Positions 45,621 to 58,139 of a DNA stretch of 64,000 bases are shown piece by piece; within the stretch, counting starts at the first letter, position 1; each line of letters opens with the position of its first letter. The translations under genes were made by a program, and so were the position numbers. The notes below the pieces were generated by a model. It had not been told where the DNA came from, did no database searches, and was given only the letters and a program-made list of their open reading frames with translations. The stretch lies in assembly GCA_025024175.1 (NCBI GenBank), contig QCXZ01000041.1, positions 14,689,786 to 14,753,785 on the forward strand, in the 5' to 3' direction. The DNA comes from Rhyzopertha dominica (lineage: Eukaryota > Arthropoda > Insecta > Coleoptera > Bostrichidae).

Positions 45621-48600
45621 AAGGTCATTGTTGGGTGAAGTTCGCAGTTGAAATTGTGTTCGGTGTCGAGTTTGTCACGGAAACTAGAATTCAATTTTAG
45701 TGTGGTGGCGAAATTTTACGCCAGATTTTGGAGAATGACACATGAATTTATTAATTCAACGTTATGGTTATGCCCACGAATCATTTGCTTTTCGTGTATC
45801 CTTTGGCGGAAATGTGATTGTGGGGATCACAAAACAGTTTCTAAATAACGACTTCTATCTCTAAGAAATAAACATATTGCTAACACTTTGCAAATTATTA
45901 TATTATACAGGATTAATACAAGGTTCCAGAACGGTCGAATAACGTCGCTGTTACATATACAATTTTTTCTGAAATTTGATTTTTTATAATGCTTTGTGTA
46001 TGGGTTCGAAACATCCTTTGCCTACGCTTTAGTACTGAAATATACTAAATTGAAACACAATAATAGATACACTGCTATTCCAACATTACATATTCAATTG
46101 GCTACTATTCAGGACACTACAGCCCCCTAGAGTTAGTCGTATTTTAAAGCACTTAAGTCGCATTGTTCGCTAGCTTTATGGCATTTCAAATCAGACTGCC
46201 TCCGCGCTTTTCGTCACCCTTACATACCAACCTTCTCTAATATAGAAGCTTCGAGAATATACATTAGGCAACTATAGAACATGAGTCTGGTTGTCAAATC
46301 TGCAGGCGCTTATTTCCATAGATCGTAACAATATGACAAACAAATAATCTAATTATGGTGCTTTTATTTCTGGTTAACCAAAGGTTGTAATGATCACTGC
46401 ATAATACCGGAATCCGTAATCTGTTCACATGCAAACCTACTTCTTTCTTGAGAAAAAATCCGCATATTTTTATTACTTTCTTGTGCAGTCGTAAGAAATA
46501 GTGAGTTACGGTATCTAACACAACTGTATCTTCAAGCAAGATGCGATGTCCGGGTTGCCAGGTATACTCAACCCGCGGTATAAGAAAAGAGCAGTAGTCC
46601 AGCAAGCTATTGCATAATGAGGCAATACTTGTAACGGTTGTGCGAGTAACAGGCCGTGATAAACAGCTTTAGTAGGATCACGAATGCGTTATAGTATGCC
46701 AAGTATTGATATTTACCTAGTAAATACATTTAAGACCTTGAAAATATGCAACACTATATGCACCGCTGCCCAATTGATTGTATACGCAACACACTTGTGC
46801 CCTCTCTGTTCACCGAAGCTCAAAAAATCTAGCCTAGGTTTATGTGGCCACTAGCCGCATAAACCTGGAAGTTTGCGCAGATATGGCGCAAAGACAAATG
46901 TTAACAGCTTGTTTAAGTGTTAACCAATGCTCGCATCTTCTGGTAATGTATTCCAGGTGAAATATTCGTAGGTAATATCCCTAGTGCATCATATTTTTTC
47001 GGAGAAATTCGGATAAACGAGTTTCCATGGTATTTGTTTAACAACTAAATAGCATGAGCGCTAGTTGTTTTAAAAATCTAAGTCAAAAACGATGATTTTA
47101 CACCTAGCGCGAGTACCTCTATTCTGGAATAGTTTTAGCCTTGTCGTAACTAGTAAGAGTATTATTAGTTAGGAGATAATTATTTGCTGCAAAAAAAATA
47201 GTTAATTTTCTCAATTTTACGACATCGAGAGCCATGGTAAAATTGATACTGGAGCAGCCTTAAAAAAATGCGATGTATTTTAATACCCTGGTCTCACATG
47301 ATGGGATATGATCTCTTTGATTATTATTTAATAATATATCGAAATTTTCGTTTCGTTTATTTTTTTTTTCAAAAGGCAATAAACTTGGTCGAATTTCGTC
47401 AAGGAATCTCTTAATTCACATTCAACCTACATACGCTGACTAAACAAATCACGTTTTTCCGACTGTTCAGACTGCTGCCATAACTTGCGGCAGTATCAAG
47501 AGCAGTAGCGGAAATATCGCGATGCGTGCTACATGCAAGCGAAACATAAAATTCTAGGAAATAACTTATACCTCCTGGCCCTTACGTGGAAGGTTTTGAT
47601 GCAATTAAGGACTTCTCGAAACATTGTTGCAGCATAATAACGGCAGTATGGAGTAGGCGATCGACCTGATTTGAACGACAGGCCTTCCCGCCAAACATCA
47701 AACTAATAACAAGGAGGACATCCGCGTCCGCGATTTCTGTATTCAAGCAGAGTGTTAATCCGAACAGCACGAAAACTCTCGTAATATCTCAGGGAAGCGC
47801 AACCCCAGCGTTAAATTTTACGCCGCTTTTTTAATTTAAATTAGCTGCAACCGAACTTTTGATCGCTGAAGGCGTGATGAAATTGAATTATTAATATAAC
47901 CCGGTCAAGCTGCAGGATGGCACTGACAGAAATCTAGACAATGTTGCCAGATTCTCCAGAAGTATGAAAAAGTACTGCGTGGCCTCAATTGTTACAAAAT
48001 AAGTAGTTTTTTATGTATGCTTGGTAAGAATTGGAAAAAATAGCGTATGGCATTAAACGTTTTTACATATCTGAAGCTGCTGTTTGCCTAGCTGTAAACA
48101 TTACTTTAACTAGGCTGTAAAAATAAACAACATTTATATAAGTTAATGCATCCAGAACAGATTCATAGCAATTGCCACAAATTAGTATTAATACGTTACT
48201 TAATATTTAATAAGCGATAACTTAAGTACCCCTATCTGAATCATACTTCGTGTAAGATTCCTTCTGCATGTAGCATTTCTGGAACGGCTTTGTAAAAATA
48301 GAAAAATAGTTTTCTACTATGGAAATACAGTTATACCTAACAGTTTTTTTTTTTAGTAAAAATAGGATTTGTCGCACATTAATAATAATCACTTCATTTA
48401 CTACAGGTCGCTAATAAACATAGTAACTAATGTCAACGGTATAAACGGTTGTAGATAATGAATAAAAAAACATGATATATGAGGTAGATCTGAAAAAGTT
48501 AATGTTAAAAAAATATATTTTTATAGTATTACCTTTATCTAAAATTTCCGATATTCCATTTTTCGGACTAAAATTTATTACTCTAGTCCACATTAACAGA

Positions 48601-49225
48601 TACAAAATACACAAAGTTTAACTATTCAGTAGCATTCATCAATAATAAAATAATACGTAACGATACAATATGAAAAGCAGGAGACAAAGTGTAATGGCTA
48701 AACACATTTGTGCATGAAAAACCTTTAATCGCTGTTTAAGTAAAACAATCAATATAGAGTTATAAGAATTGTTCAAAGTCGTGCTTAGTCAGAATTTTAG
48801 GTTTTTACTGATAGATAGCATTTCTACCTAAATTTTTACTATGATATCTTATCAGCACTAGACCTAAATTGTAAAGAGTTCACAGTTCCCATCCTCCCTC
48901 AATGCGATAAATTAGAACATAAATAACAGGGAATTGCATAAACAAAAGAACTAGGCAGTATAAATAAATATTACACTGAATTTTGTTGTAAAGACGACAC
49001 AAAGTGTCAGGTTATAAATATTACAATACACAACTTTTTTATTCAACTAATTCAAAATAATGAACCTGCTAAAATATTATTAAATTTTCAAATCCTCTCA
49101 ATCCAAAATCTGGAAAATGTCACCATTGATCCAGTACGCTCATTTTCGTGTCAAGTTTTCACTAAATTCTTTGATTGTCAAAAAAAACCAAGGTGTAAAC
49201 TTAAGGCTGAAAGTAAGTCGTTTTT
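45621..49225. other. Gene-free stretch with one strong short hairpin
   Basis: The 103-codon minus frame at 46294-46605 has no recognisable domain. At 46836-46866 AGGTTTATGTGGC and GCCGCATAAACCT form a 13-bp hairpin with loop CACTA (one G-T pair). The 47580-47900 segment is slightly GC-richer. No gene is called. Confidence 0.4.
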
Positions 49226-49229
49226 TAAA

Positions 49230-49680
49230 GGGTGGGAGTTCTAAATTGGTTTTATAGCATAGTAAAACGTTTGATACAGTTGGCTACAATAAACTGTTTC
49301 TCAAGCTAACGCAAGTAGGTGTTTATAGGCCGCCTTTGATTCAGATAAGAACGCATATTTGAAATGATAGACTGAAATGGTCAGAATTAATCGCGTTGGG
49401 CCACAAACCCAAGAATATATTCCATAACCATGGCTTTAATCTACCTATTTCAACAATGTTTTGAACGATTCAGCTGAAAGCATTGCAAAAAGTCATCGTA
49501 GCAATTTATTATTTGCAAGCTTCTTGAAATATATATTTGCTGAAAATGCTTGTACGTATCCAAAAATTGAATTACTTTTAAATATCGTGTTTAATTCATC
49601 ACTACTTTATATATTTTTTCTAATTTTCTTGAAGAAAAGAGTGACATTTACAAAAACCGCTGCAGATTGAATCAATACTT
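49230..49680 (+). pseudogene. LINE reverse-transcriptase relic (jockey-type)
   Basis: KTFDTVGYNKLFLKLTQVGV is the motif A block of a jockey-type reverse transcriptase (usual form KAFDTV.H..LL.KL...G). It is followed by a degraded KWSEL and the NFHN segment in shifted frames. From 49461 a frame reads SHRSNLLFASFLKYIF, in which the catalytic FADD has become FASF. The loss of both aspartates and multiple stops show it is inactive. Confidence 0.7.
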
Positions 49681-50565
49681 CCACATTTAATTGTCAAAAT
49701 GACATTTACGTTTATACTTCTTATACTATACGATTGGTAATCAGGTTTTGAGCATTTTTTCTCTCTACACATTTTTTCTAAGACAAACAGTCCTCGTAAT
49801 AGCAAAAATATATGAATTTTTAAAATCGTTTTTTTTCCAAATAACTCGAATATTATTAACTTAACAAAAAAATTACAAGAGTGCTTTCTGATCAGAAATT
49901 TGATTTTCTATATAATACCAATTAAAAAAAAATCGTACGAGCAGGGTCCAAAATAGGTTTTTTGGGAATATTTCGAAAATGTCAAAACTTTTGATAAATT
50001 TTCTACAACACTTTTTGTGAGAAATTTTATTTCCTATCTGATGGTACTTTCATTTTTTAAATATATAAAATATATTCAGAGATATTTAGGAAAAATCGTT
50101 TTCTTTAAGTGACGCTTTTTTGCTAATATCTTCTAAACAGTNTGCTGCACCGAAAATTTATAAGATCGAATAATACTCGCAGTTATACTGCTAATCACAT
50201 ACTAAAACGAAAAGAAATTAAAAAATAAAAATTTGCAAAAAGGGTAGTTACCCCAAAAACAATAGGTCGCTTTGGGTAGTTGAGTTTTATACGTTTGCCA
50301 AATTTCAAGTTCATATATTAAGTCTTTCGAAAGTTATCGTGCCCACAAACAAAACCGCAGACACACAGACAAGAAATTTGTTTTTGCTCATATATTGTTT
50401 TTTTTGCGTTTTCGATCATTTTAAAGCGAATGAGCAAATAAAAATTTTTGAATTTTTTTTTCGTGATACAATACTTCCAATCCGTTTGATGTGGAAATAA
50501 TTGTGCTGCCTTTGGTTTGCAAATATACACGCGACAAAGCAAAGCTAAATGTAATAAGGCTTTTC
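49681..50565. other. Gene-free stretch
   Basis: Very AT-rich, with homopolymer A and T runs. Nothing recognised. Confidence 0.45.
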
Positions 50566-50569
50566 AGAT

Positions 50570-51005
50570 TTGAAGTTGATAATAATGTTTAGTTCGCACA
50601 AATTTGCGATCTCGTTAACGGTCCGCCGAATCTCCAAAAATCCGTATAATTTCCGGTCGTAGAGGCAATCAGTTTTTCAAAGCTCCGCCCCAATAAATTC
50701 GCCGATTTGATAAAGTACATTGAAATATTAGCCATAAAACCAATTCTCGAGTCAGTTTAGTGCCTGGCTCGGCCCATTAATATTAATTAAAAGTGAACTT
50801 CGCGTGTTCATTATATCGTCCCGAGTCAGCAAGTCTCCATTAGCCCGATCGATCCCCTAATTGAATAGTCGAGGAGGTCATTATTGAATCTTATATCTGT
50901 TATCGGCCTCAAAGTTTTCCCTGTAAAGCAAATAAAGATCGTCGATAGGACCCACTCCTGGGGGGAATCACGGGGACTGTCGGGCAGCGTTGCCAACATT
51001 TCTAA
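50570..51005. other. GC-richer non-coding island
   Basis: About 430 bp of raised GC content with homeodomain-type AT words (ATTAATATTAATTAAAAG near 50776) between CG-containing blocks. No coherent frame. Among the better candidates for a conserved cis-regulatory element. Confidence 0.4.
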
Positions 51006-51459
51006 TGAATTATGCAATTTCTACTTTTTGTTGCTATAAGTTGCAATCCCTTTAAGCAAGTTTATGTAAATCAAACAGTTCTTAAAGTTGAGAATTTTTA
51101 TTCTTAGTGTTTAGACAATGACCGTTTACCTGGTATCTTTCATTTGTTACCCCTTATATAAAAAAATATTTGCTTATGAACTTACTTATTTTTTATAAGC
51201 AAATGCATACTTACATTTGTGTACACATTGCTGCGCGGTGTTTTAGGATTTGGAACTTGTCATTTTACCTGTTCATAAGTTATTACACATATAAATGTAA
51301 TCATGAAAGCAATGCGAATGTGATTGTTGCTATTTTTAAAGGGAACTATTGTCCATTGCGGGCATATACCTAAAACAGTTTAAAAAGGAAAAGGTGTAAT
51401 GGTGTACATTATCAAACACAATGCAATGACTTCAAAGTGAATTTTCAAAGCGTACTCCA

Positions 51460-52340
51460 AGCATATTTCTTGGTAATATCCAGCACTGCAACCCCTGCAG
51501 CATGTTACCAAAATACATCGCCTGGAATCACCCGCATTTAGTTACCATTTCGTAGTTGGTATTTGAACTACTGAATCAGACTTTGCTTTAATTTTTTCAA
51601 GTAGTCAAAGGGGTGAGATCAGGAGTTATGGGAGGACATTTTATAGCCCTACGTCCAATCTATTGCTTAGAGAATAATTGCCTTAAATATGTGCACTTCT
51701 GGTTCATCTTCATCTAGTTAAAGCGCTGCAAATGTAATTACTCATTCGTCTCTTAAAAATCCTTCACTCGTCAGCACGCCTGCAAAGAGATATCGACTCA
51801 AGTTACGGTTACCTACAATACCGGCCCGAATTTTGTTTCTTTGTTGGAAAGTCATAGTAGTAAATCATCTGTTACGATGTTTACTACATCACGAGTGTAC
51901 CCAGATTGAAACCTTTTCAGCATGTCCCTGCACTATCTAACGCGATGTGAGTTGTGTTCGGGTGTCAGATCGTGAGGCACCCACAATGAACAAAGTTATC
52001 TAACTTTTAAATGCTTTTGTAAAATTTTATGAAATGCAGTTGCACCAATCTTCAAAAACCCCTCTATATGTCGATGTACTATACTACGAGCCATTGTTAA
52101 CAGGTTTTCCTCCCTAACTATATTTGCTTGGGTTACCGCTTCTAAGGAACGTCCAGAATGTTCGTTGCTCTGCAGGTTCAAAGTTTCTTTTGTATACTAT
52201 TAAAATACTGTTGCTCCATGAGGACATTCTTTCTTCAACACAACCTTCATCTCATCAATACCTTGATTTATGTCCAGGATGCAATTTCATTAACTTTTTT
52301 ACTTAAGTATTACGAAAATGTTTGCTGTTCATTAACTACT
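51460..52340 (-). pseudogene. mariner transposase pseudogene
   Basis: Reading the minus strand from about 52330, frame-shifted N-terminal blocks lead into NEHSGRSLEAVTQANIVR, matching the SGRP..AVT..NI box of mariner transposases, then ILQKHLKVR. Next comes the WVPHNL-like linker, HRVR..RDMLKRF, and DVVNIVTDDLL around the second catalytic aspartate. TPDLTP near 51609-51626 is the D34D box (usual SPDLAP), followed by a C-terminal tail that fades near 51460. Coverage is close to a full 340-residue transposase, but stops and frameshifts are dense. Terminal inverted repeats were not located. Confidence 0.8.
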
Positions 52341-52549
52341 TTGCAAACTTTATGACTAGAAAGCATTTAATTGTTTCTAAAATGACATATTGTAAAGCTT
52401 TCTAACAAAATCCAATGGTGAATCCTTGCAAATAATGTATATCAAAATTTTTTATGTAAAATGACAATATACTTAAATATTTTAAAACCAATAGATTCAA
52501 GTGTCTACGGAATATAATACATGTAATGATTTTTTACATAAAACAGATT

Positions 52550-52935
52550 TGGAATAATGTCCTTACTTATTCAGATTATCAGAACCTATGTAAGCCTTAC
52601 ACAATTTAGTGGGATGAAGGATAACATAAGGTATTGTACATAAAATAAAAAACTTGTTCTGCAAAGATTTAATTCGCACTAGATGCGTTTTATAAAACTT
52701 AACCCAAATAATGCATCCATATTACAAAATTGACCGCACCAGACAAACAAACAAAACATGGATAGTTCGAATTCCATTAATATCGTTGGAGTACATCTTT
52801 ATACAGCCTAGAGCTCTATTAGCTTTACATATTATGCATTCAATATGCGGAATAAATGTTAATTTGCTGTCAAGCAGTATGGCTAGGTATTTTACGGTAA
52901 TAAAAATTTTATATTTTTGCAATTAATAGCATTTA
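52550..52935 (-). pseudogene. LINE C-terminal reverse-transcriptase relic
   Basis: The minus frame 52722-52922 reads VKYLAILLDSKLTFIPHIEC, then KANRALGCIKMYS and VLFVCLVRSIL, and continues beyond an in-frame stop as YGCIIWVKFYKTH and IKSLQNKFF. This is the thumb region after the catalytic box of jockey-type LINE reverse transcriptases (usual form YLG..LDSKL.F..HI..I..KA...LGFI.R). The catalytic core and endonuclease are absent. One stop after VRSIL and further decay toward 52550. Confidence 0.8.
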
Positions 52936-54635
52936 AAGGAAATAAAATTTCAGTTTTGCAGCTGAAGCAGACAGTCTGTCACTTATCACAATTTAACTTC
53001 ACTAAATTTTTACGGCATTTAATAATAATTGGCGATTTAAGCTAAGCGATACGCAGTCTAGCGGCAGAATTGTAAACTACTCAAAAATAATAAAATAAGA
53101 CATTTTATTGGTCTATAGCTACTATTCTGAAGCTAAGTTACAAAAGCACTTTAGTTTTTAGCTATTCATAACAATTTGATTTATACACGGCACCGTCTGA
53201 ATAGAAAAACCAAAAATAGGAGAAATCCTGTTTCCAATGAAGAATTACATAGAAGTTTAAGCAGCAAGATAGGTAGGTACTGAAACCCTATTATTTTTGT
53301 ACCAACTTTAGTATAACAAAGACATTGATAATGAAATGAAGACTACTGTTACGAGGACTCCTTCGCACTCAGTTTCATCAAACATTCAATTAAATTCTCT
53401 CAAAGGCGTACAAAACTGTTGGAAGTCATAGAACAATTAATTACATGTTATTGCCCTTTCCTACTATTATAGAAATTAGCAATTAGGCATGTGGTGTAAT
53501 TTATATTTTTTTAATTAAAGCACAATATTTTTTTATATAGTCCTTACCCCAATAAATTAGAAAAACTAAATGCGTATTCGCCAGCTAAGCTGTTATCTTT
53601 AGTAGAAATAAAGTAACTGATTTTTTGAAACATTTGACTGGTCTTAAATGAAAGATATTCTCTTCGCCAAATTCTCAGTGAAAGTAAAGTCAGATAAGCA
53701 AAACATTCTCATTTATAGTATGTGAATTTCACACTTCACCGAATCACTTATCTAACAAATTCGAACAATGCAGATCTTGGAATTAGACCTAAATCTGAAT
53801 TCATGAAAGCATCTTTATTTCTATGAACAAAGATGCTGTCAAACGCGCCGAGGCCCCTGTTGTTAGAAACTATTTTTAGATTTTTACAACTTATAGGGTG
53901 AGCTGTGTCTTTAATATGTGGGGCGACACTATATTAATTTATGAAACCATCCACTCCACATGAACTGAGAATTTGGTGAGAATATCATCCGGTTATGTAC
54001 AGCCAAATATTTCAAGAAGTTTCTTATTAAGTTCTACTCAAAATATTTATGTATTTAGTTTTACTAAATTACTACGGTAATTGTTTCCGTATTATATCAG
54101 CTAGATCTTAAACAAACCACCAGATCGTATTTTATTTAGAACTGAAATAGATCGGTAACTTATTACACACGATTTGTAAACTCTGGTACGACAAGTGTTC
54201 GCTTCCAGGAAACGAAAAGCCTACAAGAATTTATCGATATGTCGAATTAGATTTTTAGATGTAGAGCAAGAGATTAACAATTATTATATTAATACCTAAC
54301 TCCTCACTTCTGAGAAAAGGCTGTTACAATGTAATCTTTTCAAACGTGGGGTAGTCGATTACTAGGTGAACTATAATTTACTACAATTTTTAACGCAGGA
54401 AATTATTTCTTTTATTACACTTATTCCCTGTAAATCCCTCTAAAAAGGAGTAGAAAATGCTCTTATAGGTATATAGTGCACATAAGACCTTTTCGTTATT
54501 ACAGATAAACGTTATGCTTTATTTCGGTCCACTAAGGACTCATAAACTAATGCTAACCAGATGTCCATATTAACCGAGAAACTGCCATTGTATCGCATAT
54601 TGCATGGCCTTCCGGATAAATTATAGCAACTTTAC
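52936..54635. other. Gene-free stretch
   Basis: Nothing recognised. Confidence 0.4.
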
Positions 54636-54639
54636 CGTT

Positions 54640-55160
54640 AATTCAGCGTGGGACCCCTTTTTCAGTCGCAGCGCTCCTCGATTTTGGCAGATAACAAGGA
54701 CCAACCGTCGCGTAACAAATTGCCGAAGTATCCGTGAAGCGGAGGCGGGCCGTCAACCCCGTTATGCGGGCAATACGTGATCGATAAGGGTGCGGAAAGG
54801 TACGGGGGGGTTAATGCCGATGCGTGTCAAACAATGTAATATGAGCGATATGCGTACTGAATATAAAAATCGTCAACCGGCCATTATTCACGAATCTGGG
54901 CAAATGGGGGTGTCTTGGGGAGAGGACCGGTTGCGGGGCATTAGTAGTTCCGGCCGCGCGACCGGAATACCTAAGCGGGCAAATGAAATTCGAATGTGCG
55001 CGTCCTCGGCAATTAGCATCTGATTTTGAAGGGGCTCCGGACAAAGAACGTTGAGGCACTCGCTCGAGTTAATTGAATTATGGACATGAGTGGAAGGAGA
55101 ATGGATGCAGAAAGGATTGACTATGACGGGCCGTTTGAGAGGATCGGTAGAAAACATTTT
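54640..55160. other. GC-richer non-coding island
   Basis: The strongest compositional island in the window, over 400 bp with high GC content and CG dinucleotides. Three overlapping frames on both strands (54790-55023 +, 54811-55059 -, 54888-55157 -) stay open because stops are rare in GC-rich DNA, and none carries a motif. It ends near GAGTTAATTGAATTATGG. Strong candidate for a conserved cis-regulatory element, or less likely an unrecognised exon. Confidence 0.4.
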
Positions 55161-55410
55161 ACTTTGGAAAAAAGCAAATTTTTACACAGGAGAATTATAA
55201 AACAAAGGCTCTTTACTTGCTTTCGTGCGCACCACACTAATTTTCACTCTATGTAAAATGCAACTACTATCCATTGTCATTTGAAGTGCGAAACAACAAG
55301 CTGTGTTTTAGCGACATTACATTCTGTGACACCCAGTTACTTTAAATCCTTTTCCTCTTCGCTCCAAATTTTTCTCATTGACTTCCACAATTGGTCCTTC
55401 TTTTACGCGC

Positions 55411-55413
<3 letters not shown>

Positions 55414-55447
<34 letters not shown>
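55414..55447 (+). repeat. (TC)n microsatellite
   Basis: Seventeen TC units without interruption. Confidence 0.95.
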
Positions 55448-55451
<4 letters not shown>

Positions 55452-55839
55452 TTACGTATATGTCGTAAATGTAGTAGTCGCTGTAACTGATCTCGGTATC
55501 ACTATTGGTTTCTTAGAACGGGTACATCNCTTTTTTCNTTGCTTTTATCAACCTCTATTCCTCGCCCCTCCATAAATTTTTTTAAGTCATCCGCTCTCTG
55601 CGACGCCTTTTTTTTTCATAGACAATACAAACTCAAGGTGTCGAGCAAGAGGTTTCACTTGTAGACCGTATGCCGCCGCTCCATTCGGATGAGCGGGGCT
55701 GGTTCCAATGGTGATCAAGAAAAAGGGGCACCACACAATTTTGTCGAACTCAAAGATAGACATATAAGTCCCACCGAAATACGTCGTTAAGTGGTGTACT
55801 TAAAACGTTACTATGACCGAAATGTTTTGTACCATAGTA

Positions 55840-56110
55840 AAAGATGCAATAATGACTATTTCTAACACTCGTTATTAACGTTGTTTTACGAATTGTTGTG
55901 AACAGGATGTACTTTTATATCGTTATTGGAGCGTTTAAAATAAATTTTGTATCCGATGTAATACTGACTATTTCTAAAATTCAGAATTTAGGCAATTAAC
56001 GTTGTTCAGTGAACCGTCGTCCGAATGATAGGTAGCCATTACATCGTTATACCATCAGTCGCGCATCCTATGTTATATTGACTATTTCTAGAATTTTGAA
56101 GGTTAATAAC
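55840..56110. repeat. Decayed tandem repeat, about 112-114 bp period
   Basis: TGACTATTTCTA recurs at 55853, 55965 and 56079. Between the anchors ATTAACGTTGTT and ATCGTTAT recur at matching offsets in the first two units, and each anchor is preceded by a GATGYAATA-like stretch. This is two full units and the start of a third, with substantial divergence, consistent with an old satellite or internal repeats of an unidentified element. Confidence 0.65.
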
Positions 56111-58135
56111 CTTCCACTCTGATACTAGGCTTATCTGTGAACTTGGTGAAAGTTTTTGACACAGATCCTTGCTACTAGTTACCAGCAGTGAGCGAACGAA
56201 TCCTCCAACGACGTAAGATCGTAAAGATGGTTCGATGTCTACAATCTAGCTGACTAGCCCTTTCCAGTGGTGAATCTGATCCAGAGCTACAGGCAGGGGA
56301 ATGATGTCACTAGGGTGAATATCCACGGGTAAATCGAATATAATCCAAAACTTAGTGGCAATGCACGATAGGATGTGCAATCGTCAAACCCAATTCATGT
56401 GTCAAAAAAAATCAGGATAAAAGTTAACTAGCCCTGAAATATGACGAGGAGAAATTAACAAACGTTTAGCTATATAGATTCTTACTCATTATATATGGAG
56501 GGTGGCTCGGATGACTTTTTACAATTTTCGAATCCCAATATGGCGATGTGTGAATATTTAATTCTATTCAACAACAAATAACAACAATTTTCAATATCGA
56601 CAAACGAAACATCGTCGAACAGAAAATGTCGCCGAGAAGCTTTCTATTCGCAACCACGATTCCTAGGCGTCCCTCTGTCTAGGTGACTACGTTTTCATGC
56701 GACAAATAGTCGAGTGACGAAATCTAACAAAGAATTTAATAAACAGTTTCACAACAAAAGAAATCTTCCATTATCAAGGTATTGGCTAGGAACTGATTCG
56801 ACGTAACCGTATTTGATGTAACGAGCTTACTCCTATAAACAAGTCGTTCCAATATAGTCAGCGCAGTTTCTATATTTGAGTTTATTGACCTACTGCGAAC
56901 AGTATCTGGAGCAAACAAATACAAGGAATATGGCATATGGCACATAAGCGAAACAACGCATATATGGTACGGTAACTAACAACAAAGTTATCCATGCCAA
57001 CGATAATATTTTGTTACAGCTTAAGGTGTACTAATGGGTCACTTATTGCAAGGCGTAGCTATGCGTGAACGTTCGTCAATGTAGTATGTTAGTTCCGTTT
57101 CTGCTTAGTGTCTAACTTTGACAAGACTGTATACAGCACTCGAGGTTTGCTTATAGTTTTGTGTAATCTCATCTAGAATTTAGACGTCTGCGTAAGCCCC
57201 GATACTTTAATATTCTGATGCTATTTTTGTCATCAGCTTTATATTGTTACGTTAACAGTGGTTCCCAGACTGCAGACTTTATTTATACATATGGTTAACA
57301 AGCCTTTCACGCCCACAGCTTGACAATTTGTCTTCATCGTTTTCTATTTCTTTCTTTCACATTTTTCTTCCAAATCTTTTCACATTGCACTTAACCATCG
57401 TGCCTTTGGTCGACGTTGTCTACAACACGTTTACGCGTAAATTGTAATTTTCTACGTTACACGAGTAGAAAATGTAGATAAAGGACTTTAGCTTAGATTT
57501 TGAGTAGAAAATGTAAGATGAGTATATTATGGCTAAAGTGCATAAAGTACGTAGGTACTAAAACTAAATGAAAATTGTTTTGTTTCTAAATTCCCTGTTT
57601 TTTTTAATTTAATACAGTTTTATTTAATATCTCTACTATAAACTTACTTAACATATTTTAATAAGTCATTATTACATCCAAACGGTTTTTTTACTTCTTT
57701 CGATCACAAAAGACAAAGAATATGTTTCTAAACCTTTCCTTCCACTGCTATATAAGGTATATTTCTAAGAAGCCTATTTTTTACATGCTGTCAAATTCGG
57801 AACCGCATGCTTCACATACAAGTTGATTTATCTCCAAAGATAAGTATTTACTATACCCTCCCACTTGCTTTCTTAGATCCGTATGTATGTACCTGGTTTA
57901 GCAATAAGAACTGCTTGTATACCCTGTCGATATAGCACGATAAAATTGACCTGCAATTATAAAAGTTGCCTTAAAAGAACAAGGGTAGCGTGTTTCCGTT
58001 TATCGATAAGAAAGACAATAAAATAACAATTTGCAGTCATTTAGCTCATTAAGGGGGTAGAATATTACACAGTTTACGCATATACAACAGCGTAATCTAC
58101 ATGGGTACTCCACGCGCCCAACACTGGCTCTAACT
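56111..58135. other. Gene-free stretch
   Basis: No gene or element recognised. The frame 56736-56945 (-) is not distinctive. Confidence 0.4.
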
Positions 58136-58139
58136 ATTG

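Noticed and set aside
46294..46605. 103-codon minus-strand frame
   Set aside because: I considered several enzyme families but no block matched, and there is no supporting context.
54790..55157. Three overlapping frames of 77-89 codons
   Set aside because: Open on both strands simultaneously because of high GC content, with no motif or consistent phase.
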